A DNA stretch of 64,000 nt, taken from positions 86,837 to 150,836 of the forward strand of contig DF820478.1 of the NCBI GenBank assembly GCA_000739535.1, in the 5' to 3' direction. Position numbers and translations under genes: made by a program. The DNA is from Candidatus Vecturithrix granuli. GTDB taxonomy: Bacteria > Moduliflexota > Moduliflexia > Moduliflexales > Moduliflexaceae. Positions 8,305 to 16,536 of the stretch are shown here, in pieces. Under the pieces are notes generated by a model. The model was not told where the DNA came from. It saw nothing but the letters and a program-made list of their open reading frames with translations, and searched no databases. Numbering within the stretch: the stretch's first letter is position 1; every line of letters begins with the position of its first letter.

Positions 8305-9583
8305 AAAAAACCAGGTTATTAACCCACAATACCAAACCAGGAATGAACAAAATTGCGACGGCGACCACGAGCAACACCAGAATAAAAGGCAGCAAAATTT
8401 TCACGCTTTCTTCCAACTGAATGTTGGCAATCGAGCAGGAAATAAAGAGCATGGAACCGACCGGCGGCGTCACAGCGCCCATGAGCATTGTAATCACCAT
8501 CAACACCCCGAAATGAATCGGATCAAACCCAAGCACATTGCCGGCCGCATAAATCGTTGAGGCGAACATGACAATCAGCACGGCCGGGTCTATAAATAAG
8601 CCCAACAGAATCAATAACCCCATAATCGTGAGCGTTGCCAGATATTTATCCGGGATAGCCAGGATCACATGTTGAATCAGAAGTTGTTGAAAACGGAGAC
8701 GGGTGAGGATGTTGGAAAAAATGCCGGCCATGGCCAGGATGATCATCACCACGGCGGTAGTATTGGCGGCGTCAATGATGACTTTTGGCAGACGTCGCAA
8801 TTTGAGTTGGCGCGAGATCAGCAGGCCATACACTAAGCCATATACTGTCGCGGCAATTCCTGATTCAGTTGGAGTGAAGACTCCCGAAATGATGCCAAAA
8901 ATGATAATGAACGGCATCATGAGCGCGCCGATCGAGCGGAAACCGGTGATAAATATTTCTTTGACCGTATGTTTTCGACTTTGAAACTGATAGCCGCGCC
9001 AGCGAAACATCACGGCGTTTACAAGCATCAATCCCACGCCGATCAGAATCCCTGGGATCAATCCGCCTAAAAACAGTTTGCCAACGGAAAGTTCGGTATA
9101 GTAGGCAAACATGATCATGGCGATACTGGGGGGAATAATCGGCCCAATGGTTGAGGACGAGGCTGTGACGGCGACGGCATAGTCCCTGTCATAGCCTTGT
9201 TTGACCATGGGCGGAATCATGACCATACCAATAGCCGAGGCATCGGCGACGCCCGATCCCTGAATTCCGGCAAAGAACATAGAACTGAGAATATTAACAT
9301 GTCCCAGGCCGCCTTTAAATCGGCCCACAAGGGCGTCAGAAAAATCAACAATCCGGTCGGTAATTTTGGACTCCATCATGATATTTCCGGCCAGAATAAA
9401 AAACGGAATTGCCATTAGGCTGAAAGAATCAATCCCGCCGAAAATCTTGATAATGACCAGGGATAGAGGATAATCCAAAAGCCAGACCAGCACGAGTGAG
9501 GAAATACAGATTGACAGATAAATCGGAAATCCGAAAAAAATCAGCGCGATCAACAGACCAAATAAGAGGGCGACATATCCCAT
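8303..9583 (-). CDS. TRAP transporter large permease (DctM family)
   Basis: A 426-residue, very hydrophobic protein with the usual length and about 12 membrane helices of DctM, the ion-coupled transport subunit. Family marks include GIDSFSLMAIPFFILAGNIM near the start, GIQGSGVADASAIG, and IGPIIPPSIAMIM (the PPS motif of a re-entrant hairpin), followed near the end by GAVTPPVGSMLF. It begins 3 nt after the dctQ stop codon, so the two are co-translated. With DctP it forms a secondary importer driven by an ion gradient. The last codons fall inside a direct repeat that may have been duplicated downstream. Confidence 0.95.
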   Translation of the reverse strand: MGYVALLFGLLIALIFFGFPIYLSICISSLVLVWLLDYPLSLVIIKIFGGIDSFSLMAIPFFILAGNIMMESKITDRIVDFSDALVGRFKGGLGHVNILSSMFFAGIQGSGVADASAIGMVMIPPMVKQGYDRDYAVAVTASSSTIGPIIPPSIAMIMFAYYTELSVGKLFLGGLIPGILIGVGLMLVNAVMFRWRGYQFQSRKHTVKEIFITGFRSIGALMMPFIIIFGIISGVFTPTESGIAATVYGLVYGLLISRQLKLRRLPKVIIDAANTTAVVMIILAMAGIFSNILTRLRFQQLLIQHVILAIPDKYLATLTIMGLLILLGLFIDPAVLIVMFASTIYAAGNVLGFDPIHFGVLMVITMLMGAVTPPVGSMLFISCSIANIQLEESVKILLPFILVLLVVAVAILFIPGLVLWVNNLVF

Positions 9584-9586
9584 GGG

Positions 9587-10108
9587 TTACCTCCCATCTT
9601 CTTCAGGATCAGGGGTTTTGAACGGATGTTCACCGAATACCAGGATCAGCAGATAATCCAGAAACATCAAGAGACAGCCGACCGGAATAGCCAGATAAAA
9701 CAGGGCAATCGAAATCGGTGCGGCCTGGATGACCACATTCAGGGAACTCAAAAACTTTTTGGTGCTTGCGCCGATCAATACACTCAGGCAGATCAGAATA
9801 ATGATCAGCGTCAATTTTCTGATGATGTTCACTGTTCTGGCAGAGAAGAATTTTTTGATAAAAAAATCAACGCTCAGATGATTGCCATTTTTTATAGCGA
9901 CGCTCGCGCCCAGGAACACCACCCAGATATTGAGATAGCGCAACACTTCATCTGTCCACGAAAGCCCGCGCAGATTAGGCGTATAGCGCAGAAAGATCGC
10001 GATCGCGCCCGACGCAATAATGAAACCAAAGATCAGCACAATCAGGATATTTCTCAGTGCGTCGAGAATTCTATAGATTGGTGTAACCCATCGCAGAAAA
10101 GCTTGCAT
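9587..10108 (-). CDS. TRAP transporter small permease (DctQ family)
   Basis: The 173-residue protein has four predicted membrane helices. It carries the DctQ signature around residues 50-70: LSWTDEVLRYLNIWVVFLGA followed by KNGNHLSVDFF. DctQ caps and supports DctM at the inner membrane. It is the first gene of the Q-M-P set and sits just downstream of a repeat-rich 446-bp gap, so promoter elements may be carried by the repeats. The C-terminus ends in an acidic tail (PDPEEDGR). Confidence 0.92.
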   Translation of the reverse strand: MQAFLRWVTPIYRILDALRNILIVLIFGFIIASGAIAIFLRYTPNLRGLSWTDEVLRYLNIWVVFLGASVAIKNGNHLSVDFFIKKFFSARTVNIIRKLTLIIILICLSVLIGASTKKFLSSLNVVIQAAPISIALFYLAIPVGCLLMFLDYLLILVFGEHPFKTPDPEEDGR

Positions 10109-10120
10109 AGGATGTTAACT

Positions 10121-10196
10121 ACAAGGATTTGGTGTACAAAGGATTTTAAGTTCCGGAATTCGTCGCACCCTAACCCTTTGTACATTCAATCCTTGT
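10121..10196. repeat. Inverted repeat upstream of dctQ
   Basis: Arms 10121-10142 and 10175-10196 (ACAAGGATTTGGTGTACAAAGG and its near complement) bracket a 32-nt centre. The ACAAGGATT start matches the arms of the 8161-8267 element, so the two may be related. Confidence 0.65.
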
Positions 10197-10214
10197 TTCA
10201 CCCCCTCCCGTCTC

Positions 10215-10380
10215 CATGCGCATCAAGTTCACGTTCTTTGTCCCGGAGGGACGATTGAGTTTCGCCGTCAGCCGTCCCTATGGGACTCATCAATGCCCTG
10301 TCATGTTTCTCCCACCGTTGAAACGGTGGGCTATTCTCAACCGCCCTTCCAAGACGAAAACCGTGAGCTTGATGCGTATG
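10215..10380. repeat. Palindromic intergenic element E
   Basis: A 166-bp element with inverted ends (CATGCGCATCAAGTTCACG at 10215-10233, CGTGAGCTTGATGCGTATG at 10362-10380). Inside are two perfect small palindromes, GTCCCTATGGGAC and CCCACCGTTGAAACGGTGGG (10311-10330). No protein is encoded. It is directly upstream of MITE A copy 2. Confidence 0.7.
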
Positions 10381-10431
10381 CACCCGTCCTCTCACCAAAG
10401 GAAGAGGAGACGAGGGTGGAGTAAATTTCAG

Positions 10432-10545
10432 GGTAGTGGTTACATGATAAGTGATGCCTGCTCGTTGAGCGAAGTCGAAACGAGCCGCTCATTGTTCCCT
10501 TCGACTTCGCTCAGGGAACGCATCACTTACCATGTAACCACTACC
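10432..10545 (+). repeat. MITE-like palindromic element A, copy 2
   Basis: A 114-bp copy with ends GGTAGTGGTTACAT and ATGTAACCACTACC. Compensating changes keep the outer stem paired: C at one end is matched by G at the other, relative to copy 3. It ends 10 bp from the stop codon of the Gfo/Idh/MocA gene. Its orientation matches copy 3. Confidence 0.92.
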
Positions 10546-10554
10546 AATTTCAGT

Positions 10555-11739
10555 TTAAAAGATTTTGATCGCTGTTTCGGCCCCTTTCTGTTCGGCGGAT
10601 ACGTACGCGCTGTAAATGGTGGAGATCGCATCAGCCGCCAGGGATGTATCGCTTTCTAAGGGATCTCCGTAGGCAATCGTGCGATAAAAGGCCTCCATTT
10701 CTTCGGGATAACCGGTAAACCAATCTTCGTCCGGCGAAGGGTTGGACCAGCCTTGTTTGGTACCGATTTTCTCGACCACATAAATATCCTGAAAATAGGC
10801 GTCAACCGGATTATAGGTCTGCATGGCCGTATTCGGGTTGATATTACACACCGTGCGATGATTGTTGGCCGCCACCTCTAACCAATTATGAATGCCGCCT
10901 AAAATAATATCCGAGGCAAAGATGTCGGCAATCGTGCCATCCTCAAACTGCACATGCATCAGGGAAAAGTCGTCAATATCATAGTAATCTTGACGGATAT
11001 GCCTGCCGCTGTTTCTGAAATTCTCCATGCGCGTAATGGCATGAGTACGGGCTGAGACCGAAGCCGGTCTAATCGGTTTGCCTCTCTGGGCACGCCCTTC
11101 GACGCACTTGAGATACAGCGCAGCAGTCAGCGGATGACAGCCTTTGCCAAGCATCACGCCGCCACCGGAGTATTTCCAATAGCCATAATACGGAGAGTGC
11201 GAGCCTGAATGCGCTTCTTCACCGTGAATCCAGAGGATTTGCGCCCCGGTTTTTTCAATAATCTCGCGTTCTTTTTGGATGGAGGGGGCATACACCCAAT
11301 TTTCGGCGTAACACACACGAGCTTTGCTGGTCTGCTCGACTTCCATCAAATGAGTGATATTCTGATAAGCCGCTTCGCACGCCTGAGTTTTGGGAAATCG
11401 GTCGCCGTGAAAACCTTCAGAGCCGTCGCCGAAATAGCCAGTCAACGGTTTTTCGACAATCGCGAATTTGTCGCGCTGCAAAGCCTCAATGGCAATATCC
11501 ACATGAGTATAAGCCGGGGTGCAGACGTGCACCACATCACAGGCATCAAAAACTTGCTCAAGGTTCTCAAACGCCTGAATTTCGCGTTTACGGGCAAACT
11601 CTTCTCGATGCGCAGGCGTGGCGGAAAAGACCCCCACAACTTCGACATCCGTGCCATACACTTTTTGTAATGATTCAAAATGAAAGGCCGCCGCAAATCC
11701 GGAGCCAATCAGTCCTGTACGTATCTGTTTTTTCTTCAT
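10555..11739 (-). CDS. Gfo/Idh/MocA-family oxidoreductase
   Basis: This 394-residue protein has an N-terminal Rossmann fold for NAD(P) (GLIGSGFAAAFH, about residues 9-20) and the family's EKPLTG motif at 96-101, whose lysine takes part in catalysis. VHVCTPAYTHVDIAIEAL is typical of the family. The C-terminal half provides the substrate-binding beta sheet, including GGGVMLGKGCHPL with a likely catalytic histidine. Members oxidise or reduce sugars, inositols and related polyols. The ATG at 11739 follows GGAGGA by 4 nt; a Met 12 nt upstream has no such site. It is on the same strand as the Q-M-P TRAP genes, which suggests processing of an imported sugar or sugar acid. The substrate is not assignable. 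Confidence 0.88.
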   Translation of the reverse strand: MKKKQIRTGLIGSGFAAAFHFESLQKVYGTDVEVVGVFSATPAHREEFARKREIQAFENLEQVFDACDVVHVCTPAYTHVDIAIEALQRDKFAIVEKPLTGYFGDGSEGFHGDRFPKTQACEAAYQNITHLMEVEQTSKARVCYAENWVYAPSIQKEREIIEKTGAQILWIHGEEAHSGSHSPYYGYWKYSGGGVMLGKGCHPLTAALYLKCVEGRAQRGKPIRPASVSARTHAITRMENFRNSGRHIRQDYYDIDDFSLMHVQFEDGTIADIFASDIILGGIHNWLEVAANNHRTVCNINPNTAMQTYNPVDAYFQDIYVVEKIGTKQGWSNPSPDEDWFTGYPEEMEAFYRTIAYGDPLESDTSLAADAISTIYSAYVSAEQKGAETAIKIF

Positions 11740-12017
11740 GAGTCCTCCCATGTAAATTTTACCCACGAAACACACGGAAAGACACAAAAGAAACCTCTTT
11801 CTTTTGTGGGTATTTCGCAGGCAAAGCTTGATTTCTATCTATGCGTATGTCACATTCGTTGTATTCGTGTCATTTGATGACAATTGTAGGGTGAAATTTT
11901 TTTGCTTAAATTTATTGAAAATACTCAACGCTAACAGGAGGCATTTTGCACTGTCAAGTAATTTCCTCCTGTAAATAAACCTGCCTGATCCAAAAAGAAA
12001 AAAGCGTGCTTTATTTC
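11740..12017. other. Intergenic region with small hairpin
   Basis: Divergent gap. CACAAAAGAAA-CCTC-TTTCTTTTGTG (11783-11808) is a perfect 11-bp hairpin within CCCACGAAACACACGGAAA-type sequence, which resembles the repeat arms at 58064. The rest is AT-rich with no recognisable gene. Confidence 0.45.
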
Positions 12018-12046
12018 TTGACAGTCTAAATTTTCCCCAATTATAG
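12018..12046 (+). promoter_or_regulatory. Promoter for the acyltransferase gene
   Basis: TTGACA at 12018-12023, a 17-nt spacer, and TTATAG at 12041-12046 (or TATAGA one base later). The transcript would have a leader of about 125 nt. Confidence 0.55.
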
Positions 12047-12115
12047 ATTTTTAGAAATGTCTTTTCTTGAACTTTTCTAAGCCCTGGTCATCTGATAACT
12101 TATCTGGCCGACATA

Positions 12116-12149
12116 TTTAGAGCGTGAGAAGTGTTTCCCATGCTCTAAA
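12116..12149 (+). promoter_or_regulatory. Leader hairpin upstream of the acyltransferase
   Basis: TTTAGAGCGTG and CATGCTCTAAA pair over 11 bp, with one G-U, around a 12-nt loop 30 nt before the start codon. There is no U-run, so it is more likely an mRNA stability or translation element than a terminator. Confidence 0.4.
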
Positions 12150-12179
12150 TTGTGATTGTGCTGCAACTACGAGATTCCT

Positions 12180-12902
12180 ATGGCAGATATCGAAGAATTT
12201 GCAGTCAATTTAGATGAGATTACGAATCCGTTGCTGTCAGCCCATCCAGGCGACATCCTGGTGTTAAGTCCGGAGCAGCAGCGGGTCGGGGAACAGCTGA
12301 TCTATAGTGTGACGCGGATTCCGCAATTTCACGTCTCCATGGAGATGAATGCCTCAGCGATATTGGCAAAAATCAACCAATGGGCTGAAGAAACACGTCC
12401 CTCCTTTACGACATTTCTGCTACAAGGCGTGGGCAAGACGCTGGAAGCGTTCCCGATCTTTAACGCCACCTTTGTTGCAGAGGATAGCATTAAACTTCAT
12501 CCTCACGTCCACCTGGCGGTGGCGATTGACACGCCGGCCGGACTCCAACTGCCGGTCGTGCTCGATGTGACCGGACAAACAATTCTGCACATTGATCAAG
12601 AGCTTAAACGCCTGACCCACAAAGCTCAGAACGGGGAACTCAGTCCGCATGATACCGAAGGCGCAACTTTTACCGTCTTTAATCTCGGCATGTTTGGCAT
12701 TGCGGAATTCAGTGCGATTATTAATCCGCCGCAGTTGGCGACATTGGCGGCCGGGGCCATTTCATATCGCCTGATCATGACCGGTAATCGCATTATTAAT
12801 CTTCCGTTTTTTACGCTCAAATTGATTGCCGACCACCGCGTGATTGATGCCGCCATGGCTGCCAAATTTTTACGAAAGCTCAAAGAGATTCTTGAAGAGT
12901 AA
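12180..12902 (+). CDS. Stand-alone 2-oxoacid dehydrogenase E2-type acyltransferase catalytic domain
   Basis: The 240-residue protein aligns with the catalytic domain of lipoate acyltransferases. LSPEQQRVGEQLIYS and RIPQFHVSMEM match the domain start, FNATF the middle, and FTVFNLGMFGIAEFSAIINPPQ the core. IADHRVIDAAMAAKFL is the active-site region. The canonical DHRxxDG is DHRVIDA here: histidine and Asp are kept, the glycine is Ala. There is no lipoyl or E1/E3-binding domain, and no E1 or E3 gene nearby, so it is not a normal complex subunit. It may use free acyl-CoA, like chloramphenicol acetyltransferase relatives. The ATG lacks a clear ribosome site; TTG at 12156 in the same frame is an alternative. 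Confidence 0.75.
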   Translation: MADIEEFAVNLDEITNPLLSAHPGDILVLSPEQQRVGEQLIYSVTRIPQFHVSMEMNASAILAKINQWAEETRPSFTTFLLQGVGKTLEAFPIFNATFVAEDSIKLHPHVHLAVAIDTPAGLQLPVVLDVTGQTILHIDQELKRLTHKAQNGELSPHDTEGATFTVFNLGMFGIAEFSAIINPPQLATLAAGAISYRLIMTGNRIINLPFFTLKLIADHRVIDAAMAAKFLRKLKEILEE

Positions 12903-12916
12903 ACGGCCGCTCACAC

Positions 12917-12944
12917 GAAAGAGTGAACTTCTTTCGGTTTTTTG
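12917..12944 (+). terminator. Rho-independent terminator after the acyltransferase
   Basis: CGAAAGA and TCTTTCG form a 7-bp stem followed by GTTTTTT. Confidence 0.75.
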
Positions 12945-13038
12945 TTGACAATTCAACAGGGATTTTCAAAGTAGATTCTTTGTGTTTCATCGAAATTCTA
13001 TGATTCTTAACCCGTTTACACAAACAGGAGGGTTGTGT

Positions 13039-14010
13039 ATGAGAAAATGTTTGCTTCTTGTTATTACGCTGTTGTGCGTATTTGGTGTCGCATGGAATAG
13101 TTTTGCAGCTCCGCAGGTGATCAAATTAGCCCATGTGGTGAATGAAAAAGATGGGTTTCACGTGGCAGCCATGAAATTTAAAGAACTGGTCGAAGCGCAG
13201 TCTGAGATCACGATTGAACTCCATCCCAACGCTGATTTAGGGGATGAACGGACCCTACTGGAAGGAATGCAAATCGGAACGATTGATATGGGTGTGATTA
13301 CTAATGGCCCGGTCAGCAATTTTTATCCCGAAATCGCGGTGTTGGAACTGCCGTTTTTGTTCAGTTCCAACGAACAAGTGTACAAAATTCTGGATGGCCC
13401 TATTGGCCAGGAATTGCTGGAGAATCTCAGTAAAGTCGGGTTGAAAGGCTTAGCGTATGCTGAACGGGGTTTCCGGAACCTGACCAATTCCGTGCGGCCG
13501 GTTCAGACGCCGGAAGACATGAAGGGTCTAAAAATCCGTGTGATGGAAAATCCGGTGTATATTGATACCTTTAAAGCCTTAGGGGCCAATGCCACGCCAA
13601 TGGCCTGGACTGAAGCGTTAACCGCCATGCAGCAGGGCACGATTGACGGACAGGAGAATCCGGTGAACGTACTGTATGCGTTCAAATTATATGAAACCCA
13701 GGGCTATATGTCTTATACGCGCCATACTTATGCGCCGGCGTTGTTTGTGATGAGCCTGAATCTGTTCAACTCCCTTGATGCGGACACGCAGAAATTGTTC
13801 AAAGAAAGCGCGCAAGCAGCTGCGGAACATGAACGGCAATGGGATATGGAACAGGAAGCGCAGCAATTGGCGGCGCTCAAAGAAAATGGGATGCAGGTTG
13901 CAGAACCGGATCTGAAACCCTTTAAAGAGGCGGTTCAGCCGGTCTATGAAAAATATGGCGAAAAATTTGGAACATACCTGAAAGCCATTCAGGAAGCGTT
14001 AAATCAGTAG
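13039..14010 (+). CDS. TRAP transporter substrate-binding protein (DctP family)
   Basis: A 323-residue exported binding protein with signal peptide ending SFAAP (about residue 24). MKGLKIRVMENPVYIDTF carries the conserved ligand-binding arginine, and TIDGQENPVNVLYAFKLY is a strong family signature. Start chosen at the ATG 6 nt after AGGAGGG (13026-13032). It heads a complete plus-strand TRAP operon in order P-Q-M. A strong hairpin directly after its stop codon probably lowers expression of the membrane subunits relative to the binding protein. It is only distantly similar to the binding protein at 7039, so the two systems likely take different ligands. Confidence 0.95.
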   Translation: MRKCLLLVITLLCVFGVAWNSFAAPQVIKLAHVVNEKDGFHVAAMKFKELVEAQSEITIELHPNADLGDERTLLEGMQIGTIDMGVITNGPVSNFYPEIAVLELPFLFSSNEQVYKILDGPIGQELLENLSKVGLKGLAYAERGFRNLTNSVRPVQTPEDMKGLKIRVMENPVYIDTFKALGANATPMAWTEALTAMQQGTIDGQENPVNVLYAFKLYETQGYMSYTRHTYAPALFVMSLNLFNSLDADTQKLFKESAQAAAEHERQWDMEQEAQQLAALKENGMQVAEPDLKPFKEAVQPVYEKYGEKFGTYLKAIQEALNQ

Positions 14011-14015
14011 TTAAC

Positions 14016-14049
14016 AAAAAACCGGGTTTTTTTGAAAAACCCGGTTTTT
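14016..14049 (+). terminator. Terminator-like hairpin (family T) between dctP and dctQ
   Basis: AAAAACCGGGTTTTT and AAAAACCCGGTTTTT form a perfect stem with a TTG loop and a T-tract. Because dctQ follows, it likely works as a partial terminator. Confidence 0.8.
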
Positions 14050-14071
14050 AATCCTTTCTAGGTTAATCATA

Positions 14072-14569
14072 ATGTGTGCATTTGTCAAAACACTGAGTAA
14101 CCATCTCGACCGGATTGCCCGGTTTTTGTTGTTTATGGCTATCGTCGTCATGACTCTTTTTATTACCCTGCAAATTATTTTTCGCGTTTTTTTTACGGCC
14201 CTGAGTTGGACCGAAGAATTATCGCGTTACCTGCTTGTCTGGAGCACTTTTATCGGGGCCTCGGTGGCCTTTAAAAAGGGCGCGCATATTTCTGTGTCCT
14301 TTGTGATGGATATGTTGCCGTTAAAAACTCGTCAAGCCTTGTATGTTCTTTCAACGGTTCTGATGGCGGTTTTTTTCCTTGTCGCCGTCTGGTATGGATT
14401 TCTCCTGATGAAACTCCAGGTCTTCCAAATTTCGCCGGCGATGGGTATTAAAATGCGCTATGTCTATACCATTATTCCTGTCAGTTTTATTGTGATGTTC
14501 ATCCATTTGCTGCATGAATTTCTTGAACAATGGTCATCAGCAAAAAAATCTTCTTCAGACATTCAATAA
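14072..14569 (+). CDS. TRAP transporter small permease (DctQ family)
   Basis: A 165-residue protein with four hydrophobic helices and the DctQ signature LSWTEELSRYLLVWSTFIGA, then KKGAHISVSFVMDMLP. It is the small membrane subunit of the P-Q-M TRAP system. It starts 22 nt after the family T hairpin. The ribosome site is weak, which fits low synthesis relative to DctP. It ends 15 nt before dctM. Confidence 0.92.
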   Translation: MCAFVKTLSNHLDRIARFLLFMAIVVMTLFITLQIIFRVFFTALSWTEELSRYLLVWSTFIGASVAFKKGAHISVSFVMDMLPLKTRQALYVLSTVLMAVFFLVAVWYGFLLMKLQVFQISPAMGIKMRYVYTIIPVSFIVMFIHLLHEFLEQWSSAKKSSSDIQ

Positions 14570-14584
14570 TAACAAAGAGATATT

Positions 14585-15835
14585 ATGGGTTGGATGCTTT
14601 TTCTTGCATTGCTTATTTTGATTTTTATGGGGATGCCGATTGCTGTGGCCATCGGACTATCCTCATTTTTTGTGCTGGCGACGCACAATATTAATCTGGT
14701 GTTGATCCCGCAGCGCATGTTTGTGGGGGCCGATTCGTTTCCCCTGGTCGCTGTGCCGTTTTTTATTCTGGCCGGGGATTTATTAGCCAAAGGCAATGTC
14801 TCAAAACGGCTGGTTGATTTTGCCGATGCCTGCGTGGGCTTTATTCGCGGGGGTTTATCGTTGGTGGCGGTGTTGGGGTCTATGTTTTTTGCGGCGATTT
14901 CAGGTTCCGGGGCTGCGACGACAGCCGCCATCGGCACGCCGTTGATCCCGGAGATGGAGGCGAAAGGCTATGAAGTCTCATTCTCTGCGGCGTTAATTGC
15001 GGCTTCCGGCACGATTGGCGTGATTATTCCACCAAGCGTCCCGATGATTCTGTATGCGATTATTGCGGATCAATCGGTGGCGCGTCTCTTCTTAAATGGA
15101 TTTCTGCCTGGAATTCTCATGGGATTAGCCTTGATGGGCTATGCTTTGTATGTGGCCCGCAAAAAGCAATATCCTATTGGCAGTCCTCTTCGTCTGCAAA
15201 ATATCAGAGCGAAATTTAAAATGGCCTTTTTTGGAATTCTGACGCCTGTCATTATTCTTGGCGGCATCTTTTCTGGCTATTTTACACCCTCCGAAGCCGC
15301 GGTGATTGCGGTGGATTACGCCATTATTGTGGCATTATTCATTTATAAGGATATTCGCCTCAAACACCTGTATAACCTGGTGGTGAACGCTGGCATCACG
15401 ATGTCGTTGATCATGTTTCTGATCTCGACTTCACAAATTTTTAGCTGGATTCTGGCGAACTGGTCAATTCCCTCGAAAATTGCGACCTCATTGCTGAGTT
15501 TGACTGACAGTCCGTTAGTCATTATGCTCTTGATCAATATCGTGATTCTGATTGCCGGAGTATTTATGGAAACGGCGTCAGCGTTGATTATTTTGACGCC
15601 GGTGTTCCTGCCAATTGTTTCACAACTGGGCATTAATCTCATTCATTTTGGCATTATTGTTGTGGTAGGGTTGGCAATCGGGATGGTGACGCCGCCTGTA
15701 GCAATCAACCTATATGTCGCCAGTTCCATTACCGGAAAAAGCATTGAAACCATTAGTCATCGCGTTTGGCCGATGCTGCTCTTGCTGATCCTGGTATTGA
15801 TGTTGGTGACGTATGTGCCGCTATTGCTGTATTAA
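14585..15835 (+). CDS. TRAP transporter large permease (DctM family)
   Basis: A 416-residue polytopic protein of normal family length. Typical motifs are GADSFPLVAVPFFILAGDLL, AISGSGAATTAAIGTPLIP, IGVIIPPSVPMILYAI and GMVTPPVAINLYVASS. The PPS and TPP turns line the transport path. It completes the second TRAP importer and is followed by a family T hairpin shared with the convergent thiN gene. Confidence 0.95.
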   Translation: MGWMLFLALLILIFMGMPIAVAIGLSSFFVLATHNINLVLIPQRMFVGADSFPLVAVPFFILAGDLLAKGNVSKRLVDFADACVGFIRGGLSLVAVLGSMFFAAISGSGAATTAAIGTPLIPEMEAKGYEVSFSAALIAASGTIGVIIPPSVPMILYAIIADQSVARLFLNGFLPGILMGLALMGYALYVARKKQYPIGSPLRLQNIRAKFKMAFFGILTPVIILGGIFSGYFTPSEAAVIAVDYAIIVALFIYKDIRLKHLYNLVVNAGITMSLIMFLISTSQIFSWILANWSIPSKIATSLLSLTDSPLVIMLLINIVILIAGVFMETASALIILTPVFLPIVSQLGINLIHFGIIVVVGLAIGMVTPPVAINLYVASSITGKSIETISHRVWPMLLLLILVLMLVTYVPLLLY

Positions 15836-15859
15836 AAGTTCTTTTTTTCTACCAAGCAT

Positions 15860-15892
15860 AAAAACCGGGTCTCTTGAAGAAACCCGGTTTTT
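15860..15892. terminator. Bidirectional terminator hairpin (family T)
   Basis: AAAAACCGGGT...ACCCGGTTTTT between convergent dctM (plus) and thiN (minus). T-tracts are present on both strands. Confidence 0.8.
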
Positions 15893-15900
15893 CTATTTGG

Positions 15901-16536
15901 TTATAGGTGCGTCACCACGCATAACAACATTCCTGTTTGTACACTGATTGAAGCGCGCCCTTCAAGCATAACGTTACTGATGCCCCGTGTTGAGCCAAGC
16001 GGAAGGGTGGCGTCGTGCAACGGCCATTCCAGGCCGTGGTTGGCGACGCCAACCGCATCGCCGCCAATCGGCAAAATTGAGACCGTATCTCCAGGCTGCC
16101 CTGTAATTTCAGCATGGTCGCGAATAAGAAACGCTGTGTGGCGGCCTTCCAGAATTTTGACATCGATCCCATGCAGTTCAGGCAAAGTGAGCAAGAAAAC
16201 GTTCCCCATGCTCTGATCCAGGCGACCGCCCAGAGCAGCCAGCAGCAGAATCGTCGTGGCGTTTTTGTCAAGCGCGTGACGCAAAGCCAGTTCTAAGTCG
16301 GTTTTATCTTTACGAGCAGGGAATCGCAGGATCATCGTTTTGTCAGGATGGATGCGCGCCTGTTCTTTGGGAGTAAAGGAATCGAGATCGCCAATGATCG
16401 CCTGCGGAAGCACGCCAATGCTGAGCGCGTGGCGTGTTCCGCCGTTCACCGCAATAATATAATCCTCCGGCTGCAGAACGTCCCTGACGCGCTGCGGCTC
16501 ATGAAATTCTCCGTTGACAAAAATTACAACACGCAT
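15901..16536 (-). CDS. thiN: Thiamine pyrophosphokinase
   Basis: The 211-residue enzyme transfers pyrophosphate from ATP to thiamine. Diagnostic motifs are IIGDLDSF (about residues 46-53), RKDKTDLELAL (about 74-84) and ALGGRLDQSMGN (about 100-111), which bind ATP/Mg and thiamine in this family. Length is normal. Its start codon overlaps the recA stop by one base (TAATG), so the two are translationally coupled and share the recA promoter. A thiamine enzyme in a recA transcript is an uncommon pairing. No TPP riboswitch was seen. Confidence 0.93.
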   Translation of the reverse strand: MRVVIFVNGEFHEPQRVRDVLQPEDYIIAVNGGTRHALSIGVLPQAIIGDLDSFTPKEQARIHPDKTMILRFPARKDKTDLELALRHALDKNATTILLLAALGGRLDQSMGNVFLLTLPELHGIDVKILEGRHTAFLIRDHAEITGQPGDTVSILPIGGDAVGVANHGLEWPLHDATLPLGSTRGISNVMLEGRASISVQTGMLLCVVTHL

